Below are positions 1 through 7,866 of a stretch of DNA of 15,635 bases, in pieces (position 1 is the stretch's first letter; the number at the start of each line of letters is the position of its first letter). Position numbers and translations under genes: made by a program. The stretch is from assembly GCA_049968515.1 (NCBI GenBank), contig JBMFQR010000039.1, positions 1 to 15,635 of the forward strand, written 5' to 3'. Source of the stretch: JAOACQ01 sp049968515. Its GTDB lineage: Bacteria > Spirochaetota > Brevinematia > Brevinematales > JAOACQ01. The notes under the pieces were generated by a model that was given only the letters and a program-made list of their open reading frames with translations, was not told the origin of the DNA and ran no database searches.

Positions 1-40
1 TAGGGAAAAACGGAAGGTTAAAAAATTTTTTAAAAAAATA

Positions 41-66
41 TTGAAAAAAAACTTGACAAATATAAT
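41..66 (+). promoter_or_regulatory. Candidate sigma-70 promoter of the SGNH hydrolase gene
   Basis: A perfect TATAAT lies at 61-66, 15 nt before the start codon. The best -35-like hexamer at a plausible distance is TTGAAA at 41-46, but the spacer is only 14 bp. A perfect TTGACA at 53-58 lies only 2 bp from TATAAT and cannot pair with it; its own 17-bp partner (76-81, GGTAAT) would put the transcript start inside the coding region. The upstream DNA is A/T-tract rich, with a 16-bp palindrome of A and T runs at 18-33. The exact hexamer pairing is uncertain. Confidence 0.35.
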
Positions 67-81
67 AAGATAGGAGGTAAT

Positions 82-1833
82 ATGAACACAAAAAAGCTTT
101 TATTCAACCTCACATTTTTTGCAATCACAATTCTTGTATTTGTTCTCATTGAGGTTTTACTGAGAATATTTGGTGCCGGATATAACACAGAGCCATTTGT
201 AAGACATCCGCAGATAAAGCAATTCTATGTTGATAACAAAGAGCTTCGCTACAAATACTATCCAAAAAAAATAGATCTATCAAGAGATCCTGTTAAAAAT
301 ATTTTCCTATACAAAAAACCAAAAGGCGTACTGAGAGGGTTTGTACTTGGTGGCTCTGCTGCCGAGGGATTTCCCTACTATTCAAACCATTCATTCTCAA
401 AAATACTTGAAACTGGATTAAATGAGCTAAAAAAATTTGACAAGGTAGAGATTATAAATCTCGGCTATTCAGCAATGTCCTCATACTATGTAGCCGATGT
501 CTCAAAGAAACTTTTGAAATATGAACCAGACTTTATTGTAATCTATTCGGGACACAACGAATACTATGGTACAATCTCGGAAACAACAGGTGGAAACCAC
601 ATCGCAAAAAAAATTTATCTTGCATTGAAAGAATTAAGAATATTCCAGTTAATCTTTGAGATATTGGGTCAATCAAGATGGAAAAACATAAAAACAAAAA
701 CAATGATGGCAGAGCAGTTTAATAACAAGATACTCCCCTTCAACAAAAAAGTTGATGAAAGAGTTGCGGAAAACTACAAAAAGAATATAAAAGAAGTAGT
801 GGATTTTTTTACAAAAAAAAAGATAAATGTAATAATTGTTGAACCAGTCTGTAACCTTATAAATATGCCTCCATTCAAGGGAGAAAATGATGAAATCTAT
901 TCAAACAAAATTAATTCCCTACAAAAAATATTAAGTGGGTCTCAAAAAGGCAGGTTTGAAATCGAAAAAAATGAGAGAAATGCAAATATTCTATATCTAA
1001 GTGCATTTTACAAAATGCTTTATGAAAAAGATGAAAGTCTTTCAAACTTTATTTTGGCAAAGGATATGGATACTGTCCCGTTCAGAGCAAGAAGCCCAAT
1101 CCAGCAAAAGTTACATGAGTTAATTTCAGAATATAAGACCTGTAAATATCTGCACTTCATCCCCTTACAGGAAAGAATTTTTAAGAATTTTGGAAGCAGA
1201 GGCTTTGGTAATTTTTTATTTATAGACCATCTGCATTTTAATTTTACCGGTCATACAATAATGGCAAATGTTCTTGCACAAAAGTTAGCTGATATTTACA
1301 ACTTCAGCAATGAAGAAAGAGAAAAATTAATATCATTTTTCCAGAATGAGGAAGTGATAAAGGAAAAGATATATTTTACCCCACTTCATGAATTTCTCGG
1401 CTTCAGATCAATTTTGCTTCTTTCAAAGCAATCCCCTTATAGTGAAATGCTAATAAAATATACCCCATTCATAGATGCAAAAAATCCCTTCTTCGAGAAT
1501 AAAGAGGCTTACAATCTCAGTGAAGAAGAACTTTTCAACAAAATACTCAATGAATTTATAGCCCGCAAGGATTTTAAGAGTGCATTTTTATATATGAATT
1601 CTGTACTCTCAACCTATCCAGGCGATTCTAAAAATCACCTTGCAATGGCAGAACTACAGAGAATGGTGGGTAATACTGAGGCAGCTTACAATTACATCCT
1701 TGCATATATTCTTTCTGACAGAGATTATAATTACTACAAGAAACTAGAAAACTATCTACATTCAATAGGACAGTCGGCAATGCTTGAGAAGGTAATATCA
1801 CTTTATGGAAAACCAAAAACCAACCTTCGTTAA
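82..1833 (+). CDS. Membrane-anchored SGNH/GDSL-family hydrolase with TPR-like C-terminus
   Basis: The 583-residue protein begins with one hydrophobic segment (about residues 6-30), probably an uncleaved signal anchor placing the rest outside the inner membrane. The SGNH blocks are all visible: the Gly-Gly-Ser of block I with the candidate nucleophile Ser92, the block II glycine in NLGYS (Gly128), Gly-His-Asn-Glu at 157-160 with the oxyanion Asn159, and Asp382-His383-Leu-His385 as block V. The hydrolase fold is therefore intact. Residues about 500-580 are helical and resemble TPR units, a combination known in spirochaetes and deltaproteobacteria. Such enzymes remove or transfer acyl groups on lipids or surface glycans; the substrate here is unknown. 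The start has a strong AGGAGGT at 72-78, 3 nt before the ATG. The gene converges with the GH3 gene, leaving 2 bp between the stop codons. The fold assignment is firm; the role is not. Confidence 0.88.
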   Translation: MNTKKLLFNLTFFAITILVFVLIEVLLRIFGAGYNTEPFVRHPQIKQFYVDNKELRYKYYPKKIDLSRDPVKNIFLYKKPKGVLRGFVLGGSAAEGFPYYSNHSFSKILETGLNELKKFDKVEIINLGYSAMSSYYVADVSKKLLKYEPDFIVIYSGHNEYYGTISETTGGNHIAKKIYLALKELRIFQLIFEILGQSRWKNIKTKTMMAEQFNNKILPFNKKVDERVAENYKKNIKEVVDFFTKKKINVIIVEPVCNLINMPPFKGENDEIYSNKINSLQKILSGSQKGRFEIEKNERNANILYLSAFYKMLYEKDESLSNFILAKDMDTVPFRARSPIQQKLHELISEYKTCKYLHFIPLQERIFKNFGSRGFGNFLFIDHLHFNFTGHTIMANVLAQKLADIYNFSNEEREKLISFFQNEEVIKEKIYFTPLHEFLGFRSILLLSKQSPYSEMLIKYTPFIDAKNPFFENKEAYNLSEEELFNKILNEFIARKDFKSAFLYMNSVLSTYPGDSKNHLAMAELQRMVGNTEAAYNYILAYILSDRDYNYYKKLENYLHSIGQSAMLEKVISLYGKPKTNLR

Positions 1834-1835
1834 GT

Positions 1836-3674
1836 TTAATATGACAGACCAAAACCTAAAGGAAATAAAGGCTTTTGCTTTCTTTTATAATCAAAAGGGA
1901 TCTGCCACATATTAGCTGGCCATCTCACTGGCAATCTACCGGTAGGAGAATACTTACCAGTAATCACATCCACCACACCATCCCCCTCAGTACCGGGAAG
2001 CCATGCCATAAGAAAAGCATCACTCTTTTTAATTATATCTTTCACCATAAGAGGCCTGCCAGCAACAAAAATAATCACCAGTGGGATTTTCGCCTCAACT
2101 ACCTTCCTTATCACCCTTGTATCCCTGTAATCCAGTACGTATATATCAGGATTAAGAAAATCCTCATAATCAAGAGTTAGCATCCTTCTATAGCCACCCT
2201 TTTCAGCATAAGGCCTCTCACCTATCACAGCTATGGCAATATCATATTCCTTATACTTTAAAGATTTTGGTTCTTTTTCATATACAACCTCACTATTCTT
2301 AAAATGCTCTTTTAGTGAATGAAAAATTGTTTTCCCACTAGTAATAAGCCCATTTGTCTGATGTAACCATCTCTGCCAGCTACCATACTTATAAATTGTC
2401 CAGCCGCCACACTGGTTTCCAACATCACTGGCATTCTTACCGGTAACTAAAATTCTTTTATAATTATTTGTAATGGGGAGAATGCCATTGTTTTTCAACA
2501 AGACCAAGCTTTTTCTCACAATTTCTTTTGCGATCTCCCTGTGCTTTTTACTCCCGATAGAATCAATATCCCTGTGGTAAATTGAAGTATTTGCTTTTTC
2601 AAATATTTTATATTCAAGCTTTATTTTTAAAATTCTTTTTACAGACTCATCTATTCTTTTTTCTGAAATCTCACCCTTTCTAATAAGTGATTTTAATGTC
2701 TCAAAAAACCTTTTATACTCACTTGAAACAAGAAACACATCAATGCCTGTATTAATAGCTGTTTTAAGCTGTGTTTCATAATCTCCTTGAAGTTCATAAA
2801 ATGCATTCTTTTCAGAAAAAACTATACCATCAAACTTAAGTTCTTTTCTCAGGATTTCATTCACAAGATAGCTATCCGAATGAATCTCCTTTCCATTCCA
2901 GCTTGAGTAGGAAAGCATTATGACTTTTGCATTTGCCTCAATTGCCTTTTGGAAGGGATAAAGATGTATATTTTTCATCTCATCTTCGGTTATCTCAATA
3001 TTACCATTATATAAGCCTTTCTTTATAGCCCCCTCACCTGCAAAGCCTCTAACACATCCAAGTAAGGCATATCTTTTAGAAATATCTTTCCCCTGCAAAC
3101 CAAAAAGAAAAGCAGAAATAAAATCTCCTACCATCCTTGCATCTTCAGAATAGGCTTCATAAACCTGCCCCCACCTCAAATCCTTTGGAACTGAAAGTGA
3201 AGGCAAAAAAGCAAGATTTATACCGAGAGGTAATGTCTCCTTTGCCGTAATCTCACCAATCCTTTTTGCAAGCTCCGGTTCAAAAGTTGCCCCAACTCCA
3301 ATATTATGAGGAAAAATTACAGAATTAAGTGCCTTATTATTTCCATGATATATATTTGCAGCCACAAAGAGTGGAATCTTATGAGAAGTTTTATAAGCCT
3401 GAGATTGATATTTGCTTATAAGATCAACCCATTTTTCTGGAGTATTTGGAGTTGGAAATGAATTTTCTCCAAAATAGATGCCCCCAACTTTATACTTCAA
3501 TATATCATTTATGTTAGAAGCAATATATTCTTCTTCAACAAGAATCATCTGCCCTATTTTTTCTTCAAGAGACATCTTCTTAAGAAGAGAATTAACCCTT
3601 TGATCAACTCCCTCAAGGGAAAAGAGAGTTGAAATACACGAAAATAAAACAAAAAAGAAAAAATTTTTATTCAT
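1836..3674 (-). CDS. Exported GH3-family protein (ExoI-like) with altered catalytic residues
   Basis: The 612-residue protein has an N-terminal signal peptide (hydrophobic 5-20; Cys13 is a poor lipobox candidate), a GH3 N-terminal barrel domain (about 25-370) and a GH3 C-terminal domain (about 385-610) ending in the family's FGLSY motif. From memory it aligns end to end with barley exoglucanase ExoI, sharing FPHN-GAT, RWG, YSSWNG, QCGGWT, AWLPG-EG and TGRLP. Key subsite residues differ: the nucleophile Asp of SDW is Glu288 (SEK), the Lys-His pair of AKHF is Arg209-Gly210, and the Asp before VHG is Asn107. The acid/base Glu (YAE, Glu491), Tyr256 and Trp425 are retained. Beta-glucosidase activity is therefore doubtful; a pseudoenzyme or a changed substrate fits better. 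NagZ is excluded by overall similarity. The start has AGGGTGA just upstream. It is last in the lolC/E-lolD-ilvE run, behind a hairpin leader. Confidence 0.88.
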   Translation of the reverse strand: MNKNFFFFVLFSCISTLFSLEGVDQRVNSLLKKMSLEEKIGQMILVEEEYIASNINDILKYKVGGIYFGENSFPTPNTPEKWVDLISKYQSQAYKTSHKIPLFVAANIYHGNNKALNSVIFPHNIGVGATFEPELAKRIGEITAKETLPLGINLAFLPSLSVPKDLRWGQVYEAYSEDARMVGDFISAFLFGLQGKDISKRYALLGCVRGFAGEGAIKKGLYNGNIEITEDEMKNIHLYPFQKAIEANAKVIMLSYSSWNGKEIHSDSYLVNEILRKELKFDGIVFSEKNAFYELQGDYETQLKTAINTGIDVFLVSSEYKRFFETLKSLIRKGEISEKRIDESVKRILKIKLEYKIFEKANTSIYHRDIDSIGSKKHREIAKEIVRKSLVLLKNNGILPITNNYKRILVTGKNASDVGNQCGGWTIYKYGSWQRWLHQTNGLITSGKTIFHSLKEHFKNSEVVYEKEPKSLKYKEYDIAIAVIGERPYAEKGGYRRMLTLDYEDFLNPDIYVLDYRDTRVIRKVVEAKIPLVIIFVAGRPLMVKDIIKKSDAFLMAWLPGTEGDGVVDVITGKYSPTGRLPVRWPANMWQIPFDYKRKQKPLFPLGFGLSY

Positions 3675-3687
3675 ATCACCCTATAAG

Positions 3688-3729
3688 TGCATAGCGTAGG
3701 AACAAAAAATTTTCTCCTTACGCTATGCA
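3688..3729 (-). repeat. Inverted repeat / hairpin in the leader of the GH3 gene
   Basis: The arms TGCATAGCGTA (3688-3698) and TACGCTATGCA (3719-3729) are perfect 11-bp complements. Three more pairs (3699-3701 with 3715-3717) continue the stem past one unpaired base, leaving a 13-nt A/T loop. It lies in the 84-nt gap between ilvE and the GH3 start. On the minus strand no U-run follows the stem, so it is not a textbook terminator. It could be an mRNA processing or stabilising stem, an attenuator, or a relict mobile repeat. No second copy was found in the window. Confidence 0.65.
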
Positions 3730-3758
3730 ACAAGTAGCTCTTTTAGAAACTCAAATAC

Positions 3759-4634
3759 TTACTCTATAGGAACACCAGTCTCAACAACATGCTTCTTAAA
3801 CTTCTCGATAAGCAGCTTTGTTATCTTGCCCGGTCTGCCATCAGCTATCTCTCTACCATCAACTTTAACCACTGGCACAATTTCAGCCGCAGTTCCGGTA
3901 AGGAAGACCTCATCAGCAATGTACATCTCTGCCCTCGAAAATAGCTTTTCTATCACAGGATAACCTTCTCTTTCAGCAAGTTCTGTAACAGTTGCCTGCG
4001 TTATACCGGGCAACGCACCCACAACAACCGGTGGAGTAAAAATCTTATTGTTCCTCACTATAAAAATATTATCCCCGGAACACTCCGCAACATATCCCTC
4101 CTGATTAAGCATAATAACCTCTTCAACACCTGCAATCCTTCCCTCAATCTTTGCCATAATGTTGTTGAGGTAATTCAATGATTTAATCATTGGATTTACT
4201 GCCTCTGTCAAATTTCTTCTTGTCGCAACAGTTACAATCGATAGACCATTATCATACATCTCCTTAGGATAAAGCTGAATTGTATCGGCAATAATAAAAA
4301 CCGTAGGATTTGAACATAGCCATGGAGAAAGGCCAAGAGTACCACTCCCTCTTGTCACAACAGGTCTGATGTAACCATCCACAATATTATTGGCCTTACA
4401 GGTCTTGATAATAGCATCTCTAAACTCACCTTTAGAAATGGGTATATCAAGCATTATGATTTTAGCAGAGTTATAAAGCCTATCAATATGTTCATCAAGC
4501 TTGAATATCCTTCTGTTATAGGCTCTGATACCCTCGAAAACACCATCACCATAAAGTAACCCATGATCAAAAACTGACACCGTTGCCTTTTCAGCCTCAA
4601 CAAGCTTTCCGTTTAAATAAACCCATTTTCCCAT
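3759..4634 (-). CDS. ilvE: Branched-chain amino-acid aminotransferase (fold-type IV PLP enzyme)
   Basis: This enzyme catalyses reversible transamination between leucine, isoleucine or valine and 2-oxoglutarate in the cytoplasm, the last step of branched-chain amino-acid synthesis. The 291 residues match the family's usual length of about 290-310. Visible motifs are the N-terminal DHGLLYGDGVFEGIR stretch (23-37), the PLP-binding Lys151 in MIKSLNYLNN, Glu184 in the AECSGDNIF motif that contacts the cofactor, the phosphate-cup LPGITQATV (208-216) and the GTAAE motif near 252-256. GTAAE and the FKLDEHIDRL segment favour BCAT over D-amino-acid aminotransferase or aminodeoxychorismate lyase, which share this fold. 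GAGGTG sits 5 nt before the ATG. It lies 29 nt after lolD on the same strand, so cotranscription is likely, although no functional link to lipoprotein release is evident. Substrate preference within class IV is inferred from motifs only. Confidence 0.9.
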   Translation of the reverse strand: MGKWVYLNGKLVEAEKATVSVFDHGLLYGDGVFEGIRAYNRRIFKLDEHIDRLYNSAKIIMLDIPISKGEFRDAIIKTCKANNIVDGYIRPVVTRGSGTLGLSPWLCSNPTVFIIADTIQLYPKEMYDNGLSIVTVATRRNLTEAVNPMIKSLNYLNNIMAKIEGRIAGVEEVIMLNQEGYVAECSGDNIFIVRNNKIFTPPVVVGALPGITQATVTELAEREGYPVIEKLFSRAEMYIADEVFLTGTAAEIVPVVKVDGREIADGRPGKITKLLIEKFKKHVVETGVPIE

Positions 4635-4663
4635 AAAACACCTCTATAACTAATTATTTTTTT

Positions 4664-5320
4664 TCATAGTTCAATAACTCTATCACATCTCAAAGCAATC
4701 TCCTTACTATGGGTCGCTATAACAAGAGTTACTTTCATTTCATCCTTCAAGTTCCACAAAATATTTTCAACATTCTCAGCATTCTTTCTGTCAAGACTTC
4801 CTGTAGGTTCATCGGCAAATATAACCGATGGATTATTAACAAGTGCCCTTACAACGGCCAATCTCTGTCTCTCCCCACCAGAAAGCTGATCGGGATAATG
4901 AAACATCCTCTCCTTAAGTCCAACCCTTTCAAGAAGTTCTTTAGCATATTCAAAGTCCTTTTTAGCTATACCTTCTCCCCTTATTTTAAGAGGAATCAAA
5001 ACATTCTCAATTGCATTAAAGTCATTCAGCAAATAATGATGTTGAAAGATAAAACCTATATTTCTATTCCTGAAATCCGAAATCTCTTCTTCAGAAAGAT
5101 TATCAATCCTTTTATTATCAAATAAAACTATACCATCAGTTGGTCTATCAAGCCCGCTTAAAATATTAAGCAGTGTCGTTTTTCCTCTGCCACTTTCACC
5201 AACGACTGAAACTGCCTCCCCCCTTTCAATCTTAACACTCAAATTGCTAAAGACAACCACCTCATCAACCATTGTCTTATAAACCTTGGTTAAATCAGAA
5301 GCTAAAATCAAATCAGTCAT
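4664..5320 (-). CDS. lolD: Lipoprotein-release ABC transporter ATPase (LolD type)
   Basis: The 218-residue protein is an ABC ATPase of the LolD/MacB/FtsE group. Walker A is GESGRGKT (41-48), the Q-loop Gln is at 93, the signature LSGGE spans 146-150, Walker B is VIFADEPT (166-173) and the switch His is 204. The short length without a C-terminal regulatory domain fits LolD. Its first 8 nt overlap the end of the LolC/E-type permease gene (ATGACTGA arrangement), which suggests translational coupling and identifies the partner. With that permease it should use ATP at the inner membrane to release outer-membrane lipoproteins, in Gram-negative models to LolA; no lolA or lolB is visible here. The Arg in the Walker A loop, where Ser, Ala or Cys is usual, is mildly atypical. 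A MacB- or FtsE-like role is less likely because the neighbour lacks those partners' hallmarks. Confidence 0.88.
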   Translation of the reverse strand: MTDLILASDLTKVYKTMVDEVVVFSNLSVKIERGEAVSVVGESGRGKTTLLNILSGLDRPTDGIVLFDNKRIDNLSEEEISDFRNRNIGFIFQHHYLLNDFNAIENVLIPLKIRGEGIAKKDFEYAKELLERVGLKERMFHYPDQLSGGERQRLAVVRALVNNPSVIFADEPTGSLDRKNAENVENILWNLKDEMKVTLVIATHSKEIALRCDRVIEL

Positions 5321-6596
5321 TTCTCAATACCTCAACAGGTCTTAACTTACCAGCTTTCATTGCAGGAAAGACAACTGCAAGTGTCCCGAGTAAGAGTGAT
5401 AGAATCATTACAAAGACAATATCTCCAAACTCTATCTTTATAGGGAAACTGCTTATATAGTAAACATCTGACTTAAAAAACTCAAATCTTGGCAAATGAA
5501 CAACTTTACCTGTCCACCTCAGAAGAAAATAGGAAAGATCATAATAAAAGTTAACACATTTTTCTATAAACTTCAATATATCATTCAAAGTTATCGAAAG
5601 AAGAAGCCCCATAAATGAACCAAATATGCCTCCAGCCATTCCAATAAAAAAGCCATCCAGTATAAAAATCTGCATTGTCTCACTCGGCTTCAACCCCATA
5701 GCTTTAAGAATAGCTATCTCCTCCTTTTTATCAAGTACCATTGCAATCATTGTGCTCAAAATATTAAAAGCAACAACTATAAAGAAGAAAACAAGAATAA
5801 TCATTATAAGCATCTTTTCGTCCTCAAGTGCTGCAAGATCGTTCCTGTGTAATCTTTTCCACGTAAAAGTATAAAAAGGACATATTTTCTTTGCTTCAGG
5901 CAAATATTTTTCAATATTGTATGGATCCTTTACCTTTATTGCTATTCCGTAGGCATATCCCTCGGCATCAAAAATCTCCTGTGCATCATTAAAAGATATA
6001 AAAGCAAGTGTGGAATCATAATCCTTATGCCCTGCGGTGAATATACCTGTAACCTTAAATTTATACTGAAGACTTAAAAAATCATCACTGAAAATTGTTA
6101 AATCAACGTAATCTCCAACCTCTGCACCAATATTGAGTGCAAGATTATAGCCCAAAAGTATTGAATTATTACTATAGAGATTAAAATGTCCACTCTCAAT
6201 GTGAAATTGCTCCTTGAAATCCTTATCTTTCTCAAATATGTATGGCGAAATTCCCATCAAGTTTATACCCCATACATTAAGCCTACCTTTCAGCAATCCC
6301 TGCTTCTCAAAGTAAGGCTCAACAGAAACAACCCCTTCAATCTCCTTTAACCTATCCACATATTTTTGATAACCGGGAATTCCCTTTCCTGGACCAAGAA
6401 AGATCAAATGTGCATCCTTCGCCATTATCTTGTTTAAAAAATTCTCATGAATTCCATTTGCTGCAGAAAGTATTACAACAGAAGCCATACTGCTTATGAC
6501 AATCGTAAGAAAAGCAATTATGGCTATTGCAGATAAACCTCTTTCACTTGCCTTAAACTTCAGATACTTTATGGAAAAATAAAGAATCTTTCTCAT
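5313..6596 (-). CDS. LolC/LolE-type ABC transporter permease (FtsX/MacB_PCD)
   Basis: From the chosen ATG the protein has 427 residues. It shows the LolC/E plan: TM1 (about 22-45), a large periplasmic MacB_PCD-type domain (about 46-255), then three TM segments (about 262-286, 308-338, 391-412) of the FtsX domain. The EEIAILKAMGL motif (292-302) that contacts the ATPase and the C-terminal P-A-x-x-A-x-x-L-x-P-x-E-V-L-R motif are both present. The loop between TM3 and TM4 (about 339-390) looks longer than in E. coli LolC. It presumably dimerises and works with LolD to extract lipoproteins from the inner membrane; one permease only suggests a homodimer or a LolF-like dual subunit. The frame stays open upstream to a TTG at 6611, but GGAAGG 5 nt before the ATG at 6596 marks that as the start. 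It is first in its run; no convincing promoter was found in the 238 bp upstream. Confidence 0.88.
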   Translation of the reverse strand: MRKILYFSIKYLKFKASERGLSAIAIIAFLTIVISSMASVVILSAANGIHENFLNKIMAKDAHLIFLGPGKGIPGYQKYVDRLKEIEGVVSVEPYFEKQGLLKGRLNVWGINLMGISPYIFEKDKDFKEQFHIESGHFNLYSNNSILLGYNLALNIGAEVGDYVDLTIFSDDFLSLQYKFKVTGIFTAGHKDYDSTLAFISFNDAQEIFDAEGYAYGIAIKVKDPYNIEKYLPEAKKICPFYTFTWKRLHRNDLAALEDEKMLIMIILVFFFIVVAFNILSTMIAMVLDKKEEIAILKAMGLKPSETMQIFILDGFFIGMAGGIFGSFMGLLLSITLNDILKFIEKCVNFYYDLSYFLLRWTGKVVHLPRFEFFKSDVYYISSFPIKIEFGDIVFVMILSLLLGTLAVVFPAMKAGKLRPVEVLRND

Positions 6597-6775
6597 TATA
6601 GCCTTCCACAAATAGAATTAAGTAGTGTAAGATATATCAAAAACCACAGCTTATTACTTCATTAAGGTTAAAGCCTTAAAAAAATAACACTCAATTTAAA
6701 AAGACTTTATTCCGATATTTTCCTAAAAGATTATAAATTATTTTCTCTTTTTAGTAAAATATTTTATAGAATTAC

Positions 6776-6804
6776 TTGACAAAAAATTATTTTTGAAGTT
6801 AACT
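6776..6804 (+). promoter_or_regulatory. Candidate promoter of the tail-anchored protein / HD-GYP operon
   Basis: A perfect TTGACA lies at 6776-6781. The hexamer 17 bp downstream, TTAACT (6799-6804), matches the -10 consensus at only three positions, so activator dependence or low activity is possible. A near-palindrome AAGTTAACT (6796-6804) overlaps the putative -10. The transcript would start near 6811, leaving a leader of about 24 nt. This is the only good -35 in the 238-bp divergent gap to the LolC/E permease gene. Confidence 0.4.
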
Positions 6805-6834
6805 ATTTCTTGGAGTTAAAAACCCGGGGTAAGT

Positions 6835-7860
6835 ATGAGTGAACAGTCTGAAAAAACAATTATAATAATCAAGGGAAGGTTTAAAGCTCCCGCCGTAAGC
6901 TCATTCGGATTATTCATCGTTTTTATGGACAATCAAAGTAAAAGTGTCGAGAAATTCGATGTTGTATGTTCCCACTTCAGTACACTTTATGAAAATAACA
7001 TTTCAATTCCTTGGAATGAAATAGAAAACATTATAGTTAAGCTAAAATGGAAGGGAGAATATGCTACAAGCCTCACCCACGACGTTCAGGCAACCTTGGA
7101 TGATCTATTTCAGGTGGGTTCTGGAAGAACACCCGAGATATGGTCAAACATAAAAAAACTGCAATTCAACAAGGTAGAAAACGTTTTTGAAGAAGCCTTG
7201 AGCAGACCAGCCGGAGACAAAAACATAAAAGTTGATGTCGCAATAGAAACTCTTCATGCAAGTCAGATAGAATCCACAAGAAAAATGCAGAAGGATACTT
7301 CGGGAAAGGATATACTTTCTGCTCTGACTCCAGAACCCAAACAAGAAGCACAAACCACCACCCCCGCAACCTATATTCCGGAAGACTCAGCAGTTTTGCT
7401 CGAAGTGGCACTTGTTCTCTCACCTGTAAGTGGGGTTCCCATATTTGAGCTAAAAGAAGGAGATAAGATCTTTGTCAAAATAACAGAGCAAAGCAATAGA
7501 GGGCAATACTTTATAGATCTTCTGAATGCAAGTGAAGATGGAGATTTGCTTCCCATACCTGCTTCCGTAGTTAAGGTCTTAAAAGAGGGAAAAATCTACA
7601 CGGTGATAGTAAATATCGGCCCAGGTATCTATGGAAGGTCAATCGATGAGGACAACGTAAAGGTGAAAATGTATGATCCATATTATGATAAAAGAAAACA
7701 AAAAACCGAAATTACTGGATTAGAACAAAAACAAACTGCTGAGAATATTCCAATAGAAAAAAAGGCAAAGGCACTTGAAATTCCATTTCATTTTATTTTT
7801 ATTGCAATTGGAATTATTGCAGTAATTCTTCTGGCAATGTTAATTTATTTATTAGCATAA
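6835..7860 (+). CDS. Tail-anchored protein of unknown function, upstream partner of HD-GYP
   Basis: I do not recognise this 341-residue protein with certainty; it may belong to a spirochaete-type family such as DUF4899, recalled from memory and not checked. It has no signal peptide. Residues 8-125 form a mixed alpha/beta region, residues 163-183 are a linker rich in Pro, Thr, Gln and Ala, and residues about 187-281 look like an all-beta domain. A charged stretch (282-315) leads to one hydrophobic helix (about 317-341) at the extreme C-terminus. This predicts a tail-anchored protein with its bulk in the cytoplasm. The HD-GYP gene starts 6 nt after its stop, so the two are almost surely cotranscribed, and a role as membrane adaptor or sensor for the phosphodiesterase is plausible but inferred. 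The Shine-Dalgarno is weak (GGGG at 6826-6829). Reading frame confidence is high, function unknown. Confidence 0.8.
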   Translation: MSEQSEKTIIIIKGRFKAPAVSSFGLFIVFMDNQSKSVEKFDVVCSHFSTLYENNISIPWNEIENIIVKLKWKGEYATSLTHDVQATLDDLFQVGSGRTPEIWSNIKKLQFNKVENVFEEALSRPAGDKNIKVDVAIETLHASQIESTRKMQKDTSGKDILSALTPEPKQEAQTTTPATYIPEDSAVLLEVALVLSPVSGVPIFELKEGDKIFVKITEQSNRGQYFIDLLNASEDGDLLPIPASVVKVLKEGKIYTVIVNIGPGIYGRSIDEDNVKVKMYDPYYDKRKQKTEITGLEQKQTAENIPIEKKAKALEIPFHFIFIAIGIIAVILLAMLIYLLA

Positions 7861-7866
7861 AAACGT

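Noticed and set aside
18..33. 16-bp palindrome of A and T runs upstream of the SGNH gene
   Set aside because: Pure A/T tracts; could be curved DNA or the end of an upstream terminator, but there is no G/C stem to support a terminator call.
4709..5125. Plus-strand open frame opposite lolD
   Set aside because: lolD has all ABC motifs on the minus strand; the opposing product shows no family features.
6597..6611. Upstream TTG start giving five more residues for the LolC/E permease
   Set aside because: The Shine-Dalgarno GGAAGG (6602-6607, minus strand) lies inside this extension and is correctly spaced for the ATG at 6596.
6662..6679. TTAAGG/CCTTAA hairpin in the divergent gap
   Set aside because: A 6-bp stem without a following T-run on either strand; likely chance in AT-rich DNA.
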